A stretch of DNA of 64,000 nt from the NCBI RefSeq assembly GCF_022808855.1, contig NZ_JAKZLF010000001.1:124001-188000 (forward strand), read 5' to 3'. A program made the translations under genes and the position numbers. The notes beneath the pieces were generated by a model. It worked only from the letters and a program-made list of their open reading frames with translations, made no database searches and was not told where the DNA came from. The stretch is from Anaeromyxobacter soli. Lineage in GTDB: Bacteria > Myxococcota > Myxococcia > Myxococcales > Anaeromyxobacteraceae. Of the stretch, positions 45,770 to 54,989 are shown piece after piece (the stretch's first letter is position 1; every line of letters begins with the position of its first letter).

Positions 45770-47848
45770 ATGAGCCCCTCGATCCGCACCGCGATCATCG
45801 CGGCCGCGCTCGCCCTCGCGCCCGCGGCGCGCGCCGGCCTCGCCGAGTCCTGGTACCTGTCGCGCGGCCGCGCGAACATGCAGATCGCGAACTACGGCGC
45901 CGCCATCGAGGCGTGGCGCAAGGCGCTCGAGCTGAACCCGAACAGCCGCGAGGCCTCCCACGAGCTGTGCAGGGCGCTGCTCCAGAACGGCGAGACGGAC
46001 CGCGCCGTCGCCGAGCTCGATCGCCACCTCGCGCGCTTCCCCGACGACTGGCAGCTCGCGTTCGAGCAAGCCCGCCTGCTGCAGTGGTCCCGGTACGCGT
46101 ACCGCTCGAAGGACGCGGTGAGGTACCTGCGCATGGGCCTCGGCCGCCGGGACGATCCCGCGCGCCGCCACGAGCTCGCGCGGCTCCTGGGGCGCGACCG
46201 CGCCACCCTCGACGAGGCGCTCGCGGAGTACCGGACGCTCCTCTCGGGCGCGCCGGAGGACGCGGCGCTGCGCGACGAGTGGCTGAAGCTCCTGCTCTGG
46301 GATCGCCGCCACCGCGACGAGGCCGTGCGCGAGCTCGAGCGACGCCTCGCCGCGAGCCCCGGGGACGAGCGCGCCGCGCGCGAGCTCGCCCGGATCACGG
46401 CCGAGGATCCGCGCCGGGCGGGAGAGGCGGCCGGGCGCTACGCGGCGCTCCTCGAGCGCCACCCCGACGATCCCGATCTGCGGCTCGGCCGCGCCCGCGC
46501 GCTCGCCCGCGCGGGGCGGCGCGACGAGGCGCGCGGCGAGTACGCGCGCGCGCTCGCGCTCCGGCCCTCCCCCGAGACGAGGCTCGAGTACGCCGAGGTG
46601 CTCGCTGCCGATCCCGCCTCGGCCGACGCCGCCCGCCGCGAGTACGAGGCGGTCCTGCGCGAGCGGCCGCGCTCGCGGCGCGCCCGGGTCGGCCTCGCTC
46701 GGGTCCTCGGTGCGCGCCGGGAGACGAGCAAGGACGCCATCGCGGTCTACGAGACCGTGCTCGCCGAGGCGCCGAACGACGCGGAGGCGCACCGCGGCCT
46801 CGCGCACGCCTTCGCCTGGAACGGCGACGCCGACCGCGCCCTCGCGCACGGGGAGCTCGCCGAGCGGTACGGCCCGGCGCGCCCGGACGTCGCCGCGCTG
46901 GAGCGCTCGCTCCGCGTGGGGCGCGAGCCGGCCGCGGGCGGCGGCGCGCGGGTGCTCGCGCAGCCGGGCGGCGCGAGGCTCTCGCGGGTGGGCGCCTTCG
47001 TGTCCGGCGCCGCGGAGCCGACGCCATTCACCTCGAGCGCCGTCGAGGCGGGGTTCGCCGTCGCGCGCGGGGAGGCGGGCGCCGAGGCCTCGGGGGCCGA
47101 CGTGAGGGTGCAGGGCGAGTGGCGCCCGTCGCCGGGGACGCGGCTCGAGCTGCGGGGCGCGCTCGACGGCGTGCGCCGCGGGGCCGCCGGACTGTCGGGC
47201 GGCGTGGCCCTCCAGCGCGCCACCGAGGACCGGCGGGCCTCGCTGGAGCTCCGGCGCGCCTCGCGCCTCGACTCCTTCCGCGCCTACGCCGGCGAGGGCG
47301 CCGGCGACGCGCGCGTGGGGGCGGCGAGCGACAACCTCGTGGAGCTTCGCCTGGCAGGCGGCAGCGCCACGCGGGTCGAGCTCACCGCGCGCGCGGGATC
47401 CATCTCCGCCGAGCGGATCTCGCCGGTCTTCGCGGCGGGCCTGGGCGCCCGCGTCGATCGGGCGCTCACGCGAGCCCGCGGGTTCGCGATCGCGGCGGGC
47501 GTCTCCGCGGACGCCCTCCACCACGCCCGCGATCTCTCCGCGACGAGCGACCCGCTGGACGCCGCTCCGGGCGTGTTCTCGCCGCCGCTCTTCGTCTCGG
47601 CCTCGCCACGCCTGTCCGTGACCCGCGAGGCGGGCGCGCGCGGCTGGCTCTCGCTCGACGCCGGGCCCGCGCTGCAGGTCGTGGGCGGCGCGGGAGGTGG
47701 AGTCCGCGCCGGCGGCGACGCCCGGCTCGCGTTCGCGCAGCGCGTCGGCCAGCGGCTCCGGGTCGGCGGCGAGGCGCGCGCGGAGCGGGTGGCGGACGTG
47801 TACACGCGGCTCGAGGCGGCGCTCACCGCGTCGCTGCTCTTCCCCTGA
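45770..47848 (+). CDS. BcsC-like TPR periplasmic/outer-membrane export protein
   Basis: 692 residues. A signal peptide (to about ARAG, 24) precedes roughly ten TPR-like repeats (about 28-385, starting with ANYGAAIEAWRKALELNPNS). The C-terminal 300 residues are Gly/Ala/Arg-rich with alternating hydrophobics and end in TASLLFP, a terminal aromatic signal for an outer-membrane beta-barrel. This is the BcsC/AlgK-AlgE-like plan for guiding a polymer to and across the outer membrane. It begins 33 bases after the synthase gene and 10 bases before the pseudokinase gene. Confidence 0.82.
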   Translation: MSPSIRTAIIAAALALAPAARAGLAESWYLSRGRANMQIANYGAAIEAWRKALELNPNSREASHELCRALLQNGETDRAVAELDRHLARFPDDWQLAFEQARLLQWSRYAYRSKDAVRYLRMGLGRRDDPARRHELARLLGRDRATLDEALAEYRTLLSGAPEDAALRDEWLKLLLWDRRHRDEAVRELERRLAASPGDERAARELARITAEDPRRAGEAAGRYAALLERHPDDPDLRLGRARALARAGRRDEARGEYARALALRPSPETRLEYAEVLAADPASADAARREYEAVLRERPRSRRARVGLARVLGARRETSKDAIAVYETVLAEAPNDAEAHRGLAHAFAWNGDADRALAHGELAERYGPARPDVAALERSLRVGREPAAGGGARVLAQPGGARLSRVGAFVSGAAEPTPFTSSAVEAGFAVARGEAGAEASGADVRVQGEWRPSPGTRLELRGALDGVRRGAAGLSGGVALQRATEDRRASLELRRASRLDSFRAYAGEGAGDARVGAASDNLVELRLAGGSATRVELTARAGSISAERISPVFAAGLGARVDRALTRARGFAIAAGVSADALHHARDLSATSDPLDAAPGVFSPPLFVSASPRLSVTREAGARGWLSLDAGPALQVVGGAGGGVRAGGDARLAFAQRVGQRLRVGGEARAERVADVYTRLEAALTASLLFP

Positions 47849-47858
47849 GCGGCCGGCC

Positions 47859-49466
47859 ATGACTCCGGCGCGCGAGGCGATCACGGCGAGCGGGGGCGCG
47901 GCGGCGCGAACCCTGCCCATGCCCGGCCACGCCCTCGTCTCGGTGCTCCGCCCCGGCCGGACGCTGCTCGTGCGGGCGGAGGCGGCCGGGACGCTCGCCG
48001 TGCTCCGCCGGGCGGGCGTCGGACGAGGAGAGCTCGAGCGCCGGGCGCGCGCCTGCGCCGGCGCCTCGGCGGCCGTGCTGGAGCACGAGGGCGCCGCACA
48101 CCTCCTCCGCCCGTTCGTGCCGGGCCGGACGCTCACCGAGGTGCTCGCCGCCCCGCCGCCGGTCGCCGCGGCTCTCGACCTCGCCGGCGCGCTCGCCCGC
48201 GCCGTCCTCGTTCTGCACGGGCGCGGCCGCGTGCACGGTCGGTTGCACCCGGGCAACGTCGTCGTCGCGGCGGACGGGTCCGTGACGCTCGTCGACGCCG
48301 AGCTGCCGTTCCACCCCGATCCCGCCGATCCCGCCGCCGCCTCCGCCCTCGGCTTCGCAGCCCCCGAGCTCCTCCGCGGCGGCGCGCCGTCCCGCGGCGG
48401 AGACGCGTTCGCGCTCGCCGCGATGATCTACGCGCTGCTCACCCGTCGTCCGCCCTTCCCGGCCGAGACGCCGCTCGAGGCCATCCGCCGCGTGCTCCAC
48501 GAGGAGCCGGTCCCGCTCGCCGTGCTTCGCCCCGATCTTCCCGCCGGGCTCGCCGCGGCGGTCACCCGCGGGCTCTCCCGGCGCGCGTGGAGACGGACGA
48601 CCGCGGCGCAGCTCGCCGAGGAGCTCCGCGTCGTGCTGGGCAGCGCGAGGCTCGGGGAGCCGACCGCGAGCGCGGCCTCGCTCCCGGCGGCGGCTGCGGC
48701 CGCGCAGACGACGGGGCTGCACACCTCGACCTCGACCTCGACCGCGACCGCGACCGCGACCGCGACTGCGACCCGGACCCCGACCCCGACCCTGACCCCG
48801 ACCCCGACCCTGACCCCGACCCCGACCCTGACCCCGACCCCGACCCTGACCGCGACCGCGACCCCGACCCCATCTCCGACCCCCGCCCATCGCCCCTTCC
48901 CGCCCGCCATCCTCGTCGCGCTCACCCGGGCGCCGGGCCTCGCTCGCGCTTTCGTCGCCTCTCCACGGCGCCTCACGCTCCTCGCCCTCCCCGCCCTCGC
49001 GCTCGCGGCGCTGTACCTGCCCCGGAGCGAGGCGGCGCTCGCAGGCGACGTCGCATCGCTCCTGAGGAGCGGCCGGCTCGCGGACGCGCGCGCCCGGGTC
49101 GACCAGGCCGCGAGGAGCCGGCCGGGCGATCCGCTCGTCGAGAAGCTCCGCGGCGACGTCGCGTGCGCCCGCGGCGCGAGCGGTGAGTGCCTGCGGCGCT
49201 ACCGCGTCGCGCTCGCCGCCCGCCCGGCGCTGCGCGAGGACGCGGCGCTCCGCGAGAACGCCCGGAAGCTCCTCGCCGGCGCCCAGAGCTGCGGCTCGCG
49301 CCGCGCGGCGGCGGAGCTCCTCGGCGAGCTGCGCGACCCGGCGGCGCTCCCCGCGCTCGAGTCGGCGCGGCGCGCCGGCGGGCTCTTCTCCTGGTTCTGC
49401 ACGGGCGACGCGATCGATCGCGCCATCCTGGCGACGCGACAGACGGAGCGGACCGCCGCGGACTGA
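47859..49466 (+). CDS. Ser/Thr kinase-fold pseudokinase with Thr-Pro repeats, one helix and TPR-like tail
   Basis: 535 residues. A eukaryotic-type kinase fold spans about 20-265. The catalytic loop reads HGRLHPGN where HRDLKPEN is expected, so the proton-acceptor Asp is missing; the DFG position reads VDAEL; no clear VAIK Lys or glycine loop is visible. APELLRGG and DAFALAAMIYALLT keep the C-lobe. A Thr-rich linker (289-345) holds TPTPTL four times. A membrane helix follows (about 371-388), then about 145 residues of TPR-like helices that should be periplasmic. Third gene of the polysaccharide operon; probably a regulatory scaffold. Confidence 0.75.
   Translation: MTPAREAITASGGAAARTLPMPGHALVSVLRPGRTLLVRAEAAGTLAVLRRAGVGRGELERRARACAGASAAVLEHEGAAHLLRPFVPGRTLTEVLAAPPPVAAALDLAGALARAVLVLHGRGRVHGRLHPGNVVVAADGSVTLVDAELPFHPDPADPAAASALGFAAPELLRGGAPSRGGDAFALAAMIYALLTRRPPFPAETPLEAIRRVLHEEPVPLAVLRPDLPAGLAAAVTRGLSRRAWRRTTAAQLAEELRVVLGSARLGEPTASAASLPAAAAAAQTTGLHTSTSTSTATATATATATRTPTPTLTPTPTLTPTPTLTPTPTLTATATPTPSPTPAHRPFPPAILVALTRAPGLARAFVASPRRLTLLALPALALAALYLPRSEAALAGDVASLLRSGRLADARARVDQAARSRPGDPLVEKLRGDVACARGASGECLRRYRVALAARPALREDAALRENARKLLAGAQSCGSRRAAAELLGELRDPAALPALESARRAGGLFSWFCTGDAIDRAILATRQTERTAAD
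48777..48848. repeat. 18-base tandem repeat, four units, in the pseudokinase gene
   Basis: Four near-identical units with consensus ACCCCGACCCCGACCCTG encode TPTPTL, preceded by a six-base ACCTCG/ACCGCG series (48723-48770) coding for TSTSTS and TATATA. The tract may expand or contract by slippage in units that keep the reading frame. Confidence 0.9.
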
Positions 49467-49472
49467 GCACGG

Positions 49473-51218
49473 CTAGGCATATCCGTGCACGAGCCGCTGC
49501 TCCTCGCGGTACGGGTAGATGTCCACGATCTCCCCCTCCCGGATCCGCTCCTGGATGCCGCGCCAGTAGCGCCCGGTGAGCAGGTCCCCGTGCGCGTGGA
49601 GGAAGACCTCGCGCAGCCGCCCGGTCAGGCCGAGGAAGGGGAGCAGCTCCTCGGGGAAGATGTCGTTCTCCCCCACGTAGAACCAGGGCTCCCCGCTCGT
49701 CTCCTCGTCGTCGCCCGAGGCGGTGGGCAGGTCGCGGAACACGCAGTCCGTGACCCGCGTGAGCTCGTCGTAGTCGTAGAAGATCACGCGCCCGTGCCGC
49801 GTCACGCCGAAGTTCTTGAGGAGCAGGTCGCCCGGGAAGGTGTTCGTCGCGGAGAGATCCTTGAGCGCGCGGCCGAAGTCGAGCACCGCCTGCCGCGCGG
49901 TCCACTCGTCCGCCTCGCGGATGAACAGGTTGAGCGGCGTCACGCGCCGCTCCACGTAGAGGTGCCGCACGGCGACCTCGCGCGGCCCGATCTCCACGCT
50001 CCCGGCGCACTCCTCCCGGAGCTCGCGCAGCACCTCGGGCGAGAAGCGGTCCGCCGGGAACGCGAGGTGCTCGTACTCCTGCGCGTCCACCAGCCGGCCG
50101 GCGCGGTCGTGGCGGAAGACGTGCCGGTACTTGTCCATGACCTCGCGGCGCGTCGTCTGCTTGGGCGGCTTGAACTCGTCCTTGATGACCTTGAAGACGA
50201 CGTCGAGCCCCGGGATCGTGAACACGCTCATCACGAGCCCCTTGTCGCCGCGCGCCGGCACGAACGACTCGCCGGTGGCGGCGATGTGGCGCGCGATCTC
50301 CCGGTACAGCTCGGTCTTGCCGTGCTTGTTGAAGCCGAGCGCGATGTAGAGCTCCGACACCCGCTTCTGCGGGATGAGCGTGGAGAGGAACGCCACCAGC
50401 TCGCGCGGTCGCTCCACCTCCACGTGGAAGTACGAGCGCGTGAAGCTGAACACGATCGAGACGTCCTCGGCGGTGAGGAGGATGGCGTCGAGGACCACGC
50501 CGCCCGCGCCATGGACCAGGGCCAGGACGAGCGGGGTCGTGAACCGCCCGCGCCGGAGCCGCCCGACGAGGTAGGCGCCCTTCCCGCGGTAGAAGACCGA
50601 CGTCACCAGCTCGACCGTCTCGATCGGCTGGCCGTCGTCGAGCTCGCGCAGGTGCGCGTCGAGCTCGACCGCCGCGATGCGCACGTCGCGCTCGAGGTCC
50701 TCGTAGGGGACCGCGAAGGCGTAGGCGCGGAGGACGGTGCGGAGGAGCGCCTCGGTCGTGACCTCGCGCCGGAAGCTCCGATGAACGGGCACGCCGCCCT
50801 CGCGGACCGCCGGACCGTCGGCCGCCAGGAACTCGATGGCGGGATCCACGCCCACCGTGACGAACACACGCCGGGTGACGGAGTTGAAGAACGACTGCGC
50901 GATCTCCCGGTCCGGCCGCGCCGCCACCCGCGCCTCGTAGAGCTCCTTCATGCTCCGCCAGAGGGGGTGATCGTGCGCCGCCGCGCCGAGCTCGGCGCGC
51001 ACCGTGCCGACGCAGGCGTTCACGAGCCGATCGCGGAGATCCAGCCGCTCACGCGCGTCGGCCTGGCCGCCGGCCCAGTCCTTCGCCTCGAACCGGCCGC
51101 GCGCCCGGGCGGTGATGCGCACCCGCTCGTCCTGATATGCCTCGAAGCTCGCCGCGATGGCGGCGGCGCCGGCTGCGGCGAGGGCGCCCGTGGTGGCGAG
51201 TTCGTCCGGCTGCGCCAT
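49473..51218 (-). CDS. aceK: Isocitrate dehydrogenase kinase/phosphatase
   Basis: 581 residues from the ATG at 51218, matching AceK length. SFFNSVTRRVFVTVGVDP, the ATP-loop region ARGDKGLVMSVFTIPGLDVV followed by FKVIKDEFKPPKQTTR, DLLLKNFGVTRHGRVIFYDYDE and WFYVGENDIFPEE are family signatures. AceK phosphorylates and dephosphorylates isocitrate dehydrogenase to steer carbon into the glyoxylate bypass. No aceA/aceB gene is adjacent. It is convergent with the pseudokinase gene (six bases between stops). Confidence 0.97.
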   Translation of the reverse strand: MAQPDELATTGALAAAGAAAIAASFEAYQDERVRITARARGRFEAKDWAGGQADARERLDLRDRLVNACVGTVRAELGAAAHDHPLWRSMKELYEARVAARPDREIAQSFFNSVTRRVFVTVGVDPAIEFLAADGPAVREGGVPVHRSFRREVTTEALLRTVLRAYAFAVPYEDLERDVRIAAVELDAHLRELDDGQPIETVELVTSVFYRGKGAYLVGRLRRGRFTTPLVLALVHGAGGVVLDAILLTAEDVSIVFSFTRSYFHVEVERPRELVAFLSTLIPQKRVSELYIALGFNKHGKTELYREIARHIAATGESFVPARGDKGLVMSVFTIPGLDVVFKVIKDEFKPPKQTTRREVMDKYRHVFRHDRAGRLVDAQEYEHLAFPADRFSPEVLRELREECAGSVEIGPREVAVRHLYVERRVTPLNLFIREADEWTARQAVLDFGRALKDLSATNTFPGDLLLKNFGVTRHGRVIFYDYDELTRVTDCVFRDLPTASGDDEETSGEPWFYVGENDIFPEELLPFLGLTGRLREVFLHAHGDLLTGRYWRGIQERIREGEIVDIYPYREEQRLVHGYA

Positions 51219-51361
51219 ATCCCTGGACGGTAACCGGGGCGTCGCCCCCCGGCGCGGCGCCCTCTGGGGTTCCGCCCGGCTCCGCGACCCGCCGACGAGG
51301 CGAGCCGCCTGCGACGACGCGCCAGCCGTCGCCGGGGCGTGCGGCAACCCTCCGTGGACGT

Positions 51362-52471
51362 TCAGAGCGGCGGCCGCGTACCCTCGCCGTAGCCGGTGAG
51401 CTCGACGTACCCCTCGCCCGCCGCGCGCCCGTCCGCGCCCGTGAGCCGGACCGGCCCCTCCCAGTACGAGATGCCGCCGGCCAGCGCGGAGCGGTTCTCC
51501 GCCCCGGCGACCTCCGGCGCCGCGACGAGCCGGAGCCCCTCGCGCGGCACCTCGATCCGCCAGCCGGCCGGGTACGTCACTCCGCGCGGGCTCCGCCAGG
51601 TCGAGAGCGCGGTGACGCTCCACTCCTCCGGCGCGAGCACGCGCGACGCGCCGCCGGGCGCGACGAGCGTCCCGTTCCGCCAGTCCACGCTCCCGTCCGC
51701 GCGCCTGAGGACGTACAGCATGAGGTCGCGCCCGTCCGCGAGCCGGAGGCTGAACCAGTCCCAGCCGACCTGCGCGGGGGCGAGCTGCGACGAGCCGACC
51801 TCCTGATCCATCCAGCTCTCGCCGCGCACGCGCAGCGTCTCCGCGCCCACCGTCACCGTCCCCTCGGTCGCGAGCCGCGTGTACGAGGCGTAGAGGCTCG
51901 CGTAGCCCTCCTGCGCCGCCTTGCGGCTGTAGCCGTTCGGCCCCTGCAGGACGAGGGGCTTCGACGGGCGGGCGACGAGGTCCAAGGCGATGCCGCGCGC
52001 GTCGTCGCGCATGGCGAGGTGGAACGCGCCGTCCTCGAGCCGCAGCGTCCAGCGCCCCGGAGTGCCCGCGGGCGCGCGCGCCCAGGCCAGGACGGGATCG
52101 GACGGCGCGCCGAAGCCGCCGAGGAGCGGCGCGGCGCGCCAGAGCACCTCCGAGAAGACGTGCTTCCCGGAGCGCAGGTCGGTCACCGCCGCGTGGCCCA
52201 TCACCGCCTGGCTCGCCGCCCAGGCGGAGTCGAGCGCGGGCGGGTCCGGGGAGAGCCCGGCTCGGAAGAAGGTGAGCTGGTAGCCGAGCCGGCGCGCCGG
52301 AGCGTCCACGACGGCGAGCGTCCCCGTGAAGTACCACCACTCGTTCCGGTGGTCCGGGTGCGCGTGGTGATCGCGGGGCAGCTCCCAGCGATGCGCGGGA
52401 TCCGCCGGACGCCACCCCGGCGCGCCGGCCAGCGCGACGGCGAGGAGCGCGGCGAGGGGGCTAGAGCGCAT
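51362..52471 (-). CDS. AttH/CrtC-like lipocalin-fold exported protein
   Basis: 369 residues with a signal peptide. HPDHRNEWWYFTGTLAV, then GWDWFSLRLADGRDLMLYVL and GESWMDQEVGSSQL, mark the AttH / carotenoid-1,2-hydratase (CrtC)-like fold. It overlaps the FtsX-like permease gene by eleven bases in an ABC-ATPase, permease, AttH-like order. No carotenoid genes are near, so a lipid or lipoprotein-related role with the ABC transporter is more plausible than carotenoid hydration. Confidence 0.85.
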   Translation of the reverse strand: MRSSPLAALLAVALAGAPGWRPADPAHRWELPRDHHAHPDHRNEWWYFTGTLAVVDAPARRLGYQLTFFRAGLSPDPPALDSAWAASQAVMGHAAVTDLRSGKHVFSEVLWRAAPLLGGFGAPSDPVLAWARAPAGTPGRWTLRLEDGAFHLAMRDDARGIALDLVARPSKPLVLQGPNGYSRKAAQEGYASLYASYTRLATEGTVTVGAETLRVRGESWMDQEVGSSQLAPAQVGWDWFSLRLADGRDLMLYVLRRADGSVDWRNGTLVAPGGASRVLAPEEWSVTALSTWRSPRGVTYPAGWRIEVPREGLRLVAAPEVAGAENRSALAGGISYWEGPVRLTGADGRAAGEGYVELTGYGEGTRPPL

Positions 52472-54986
52472 CGCGAGAGAGCTCCGCCGCCGGGGTGCGG
52501 CTCGCCGTGAGCGCCGGGTAGAGGCTCGCCGCGGCGGCGGCGGCGAGGATCGCGAGGGCCTGCCCTGCGAGCGCGGCCCAGGGAGGGTGGAGGGCGATGC
52601 TCCACCCGAAGAACGCAGGGTTCACCACCTCGACGAGCACGAGCGCGAGCGCGGCGCCGCCGGCCGCGCCGAGCGCGAGGCCGACGACGCCGATGCCGAG
52701 GCCGCGTCCGAGGAACACCGTGAAGAGCTGCGGACGCGTGGCGCCGAGGGCGCGGTACAGGGCGAGCTCGCCGCGCCGCTCGCGGGCGAGAACCAGGAGC
52801 GAGAGCGTCACCCCGGCGGCCGCGATGACGAGCCCCATCACCTGGAGGAGCCGGGTCACGGCGAACGTCTGCTCGAAGAGCGCGAGCACCTCCGCGCGGA
52901 GCGTCCGGTTGGAGCGGATCTGGAGCGCGTGGTCCCGCAGCGCCGCGCGGAGCCGGAGGACGGTCGCCTCGGCATCCGCGCCGGGAGCGAGGTACAGCGC
53001 GGCGTTCGACGGGGCGCCGGGCCCGAACAGGCGCGCGAAGGTGGAGAGGTCCACGAGCGCGGCGCCCCCCTCGGTGCCGTAGTCGCGGTACACCCCCGCG
53101 ACGGGCAGCGCGATCTCGCCCTCGGGGCCGCGCACCGCGAGCCGCGACCCGGGCGCGAGGCCGGCCTTCCGCGCGAGCGGCTCGGAGACGAGCGCGGCGC
53201 CCCTCCGCAGCGCCGCCATCACCGCGGCGGGGTCTCCCGCGAGGAGCGCGAAGCGCCGCTCGCCGCCGGGCAGCGCGCCGTCGATCCCGGAGAGCGAGAT
53301 GCGCCTGCCGGCCGCCTGGACCTGCACCTGGCGGAGGAGATCGACCGCGACGAGCCCCGGCGCCTGCCGGAGCCGCGCGACCACCTCCGGCGCGAGCGTC
53401 GCGTCGCTGCGCGCGCGCCGCCACGACGGCGTCGTGACGAACACGTCCGCCCGGAGGGTCGCGTCGAGCCAGCGCTCCACGGAGCCGCGGAAGCTGCCGA
53501 CCATGACGGTGACCCCGGCGAGCATCGCCACCGCGACCGCGAGCGCCCCCGCCGCGACGGCCGAGGAGCCGAGCCTCGCCCCGAGCGTGCGCGCGCCGTA
53601 CGCGACCCCGAGCCGCTGGGGCCGCCCGGCGCGGCCGAGGAGCCGGATGGCGGCCGGCGCGGCGAGCGGGACGGCGACGAGGACCCCGAGCGCGAGCACG
53701 AACGCGGAGGGCGGCCAGCGGCCCCGGAGCGCGAGGTGCGCCGCCGCGCCCGCGGCGAGCGCGGCGAGCCCGGCGGCGAGCGTGCGGCCGGAGCGGGCGC
53801 GCACCCGCTCCTCGAGCGTGATCGAGGCGAGGAGCGCGCGCGGATCCTCCCGGCTCGCGTCGAGCGCCGGCCCGAGCGCACCCGCCACCGCGCCCGCGAC
53901 GCCGGTCGCGACCGCGAGCAGGACGAGGCCGGGGCCGACGGTCACGGCCTCGATCCCCTCGAGCAGGTACAGGCTGCGGATGGTGCCGCTCACGGCCGCC
54001 ACGTTCGCGCGCGCTGCGAGCCAGCCGAGCGGGATGCCCGCCGCGGTGCCCGCGACGCCGAGGAGCGCCGCCTCGGCGAGCACGAGCCGGAGGACCTGCG
54101 CGCGGGTCGCGCCCACGGCGCGCAGGACGCCGAGCTCCTCGCGCCGGCGCGCGAGCGAGGCCCGCACCGAGGCGTAGACGAGGAAGCCGCCCACGAGGAG
54201 CGAGACGAGCGAGAGGGCCGTGAGGTTCAGGCGGAACGCGGCGAGGAGCCCCTCGGCCTCCGCGGTGCGCTGCTCGGGCGTGAGCACCCGGGCGCGCCCG
54301 CCGAGGCGGGCCTCGAGCCTCGCGCGGAGCGCCTCCGGCGCGACCCCCTCCGCGGCGCGCACGTCGAGCTGGTGGATCCTCCCGCGCTCGCCGAGGAGCG
54401 CCTGGGCCTGGGCGAGGTCCATCACCGCGAGCCGCCGGCTGGCGAGCGGCGCGATGCGCTGCAGGTCCACCAGGGCGCCGACGACGAGCGTCGCGCGCCT
54501 CGAGCCGAGCGACACCGGGATCCGGTCGCCCACGCGCCAGCCCAGCTCCGCGGCGAGGGCGGGCGTGACGGCCACCCAACCCCTCCGCGTGAGCGCCTCG
54601 CCGAGCTCCCCCTCGGGGAGCCGCCACGGGGCCCGCACTGCGGCCTGGAGGAGATCCGCGCCGACGAGCTCGAGGCTCGCGTCCGCGCGGCCGTCCACCG
54701 CCGCCTCCGCGCGCCAGAGCGGGATGGCGGCTGCGACGCCCGGGACGGCGAGCACCTCGTCGAGGAGCCGCTCGTCGAGGAACCCCGCCCAGCCCAGCAC
54801 GGAGAGGTCCGCCTCCCCGGAGACCGCGCGCACGGACCCGGCGAACGCCCCGAGGGCGCTCCGGTTGAGGAGCTGGATGGAGAGCACCGAGCCGACGCCC
54901 AGGGCCACCCCGGCGACGGCGAGGAGGAACAGCGCGCGCGCGGCGCGCAGCTCCTTCCCGACGGCGCGCACGAGGTAGCGCCTCAT
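52461..54986 (-). CDS. FtsX/MacB-type ABC transporter permease (two FtsX domains)
   Basis: 841 residues with a helix near the N-terminus (LFLLAVAGVALGVGSVLSIQ), periplasmic MacB-like domain, three helices around 255-375, a second set around 420-500 and a last three-helix FtsX block (about 710-830). SLLVGGFLVYASVRASLARR followed by EELGVLRAVGATR and ERRGELALYRALGATRPQL are FtsX-family loops. Works with the adjacent ATPase in LolCDE/MacB-type mechanotransmission, not classic transport. Three bases separate it from the ATPase gene. Confidence 0.9.
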   Translation of the reverse strand: MRRYLVRAVGKELRAARALFLLAVAGVALGVGSVLSIQLLNRSALGAFAGSVRAVSGEADLSVLGWAGFLDERLLDEVLAVPGVAAAIPLWRAEAAVDGRADASLELVGADLLQAAVRAPWRLPEGELGEALTRRGWVAVTPALAAELGWRVGDRIPVSLGSRRATLVVGALVDLQRIAPLASRRLAVMDLAQAQALLGERGRIHQLDVRAAEGVAPEALRARLEARLGGRARVLTPEQRTAEAEGLLAAFRLNLTALSLVSLLVGGFLVYASVRASLARRREELGVLRAVGATRAQVLRLVLAEAALLGVAGTAAGIPLGWLAARANVAAVSGTIRSLYLLEGIEAVTVGPGLVLLAVATGVAGAVAGALGPALDASREDPRALLASITLEERVRARSGRTLAAGLAALAAGAAAHLALRGRWPPSAFVLALGVLVAVPLAAPAAIRLLGRAGRPQRLGVAYGARTLGARLGSSAVAAGALAVAVAMLAGVTVMVGSFRGSVERWLDATLRADVFVTTPSWRRARSDATLAPEVVARLRQAPGLVAVDLLRQVQVQAAGRRISLSGIDGALPGGERRFALLAGDPAAVMAALRRGAALVSEPLARKAGLAPGSRLAVRGPEGEIALPVAGVYRDYGTEGGAALVDLSTFARLFGPGAPSNAALYLAPGADAEATVLRLRAALRDHALQIRSNRTLRAEVLALFEQTFAVTRLLQVMGLVIAAAGVTLSLLVLARERRGELALYRALGATRPQLFTVFLGRGLGIGVVGLALGAAGGAALALVLVEVVNPAFFGWSIALHPPWAALAGQALAILAAAAAASLYPALTASRTPAAELSRDAL

Positions 54987-54989
54987 GGC

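Noticed and set aside
41951-48256. A 2101-codon open frame on the minus strand across the polysaccharide operon
   Set aside because: It is opposite the synthase, BcsC-like and pseudokinase genes, which have clear domains. The minus translation is an Arg/Glu/Ala/Pro-rich shadow without recognisable motifs, typical of very GC-rich DNA.
48723-48860. Possible CRISPR-like or intergenic repeat array
   Set aside because: The repeats are contiguous, without spacers, and keep the reading frame of the pseudokinase gene as Thr-Pro codons.
51362-52471. Carotenoid 1,2-hydratase (CrtC)
   Set aside because: The fold matches, but there are no carotenoid genes nearby and the gene belongs to an FtsX-type ABC operon, as AttH-like proteins do.
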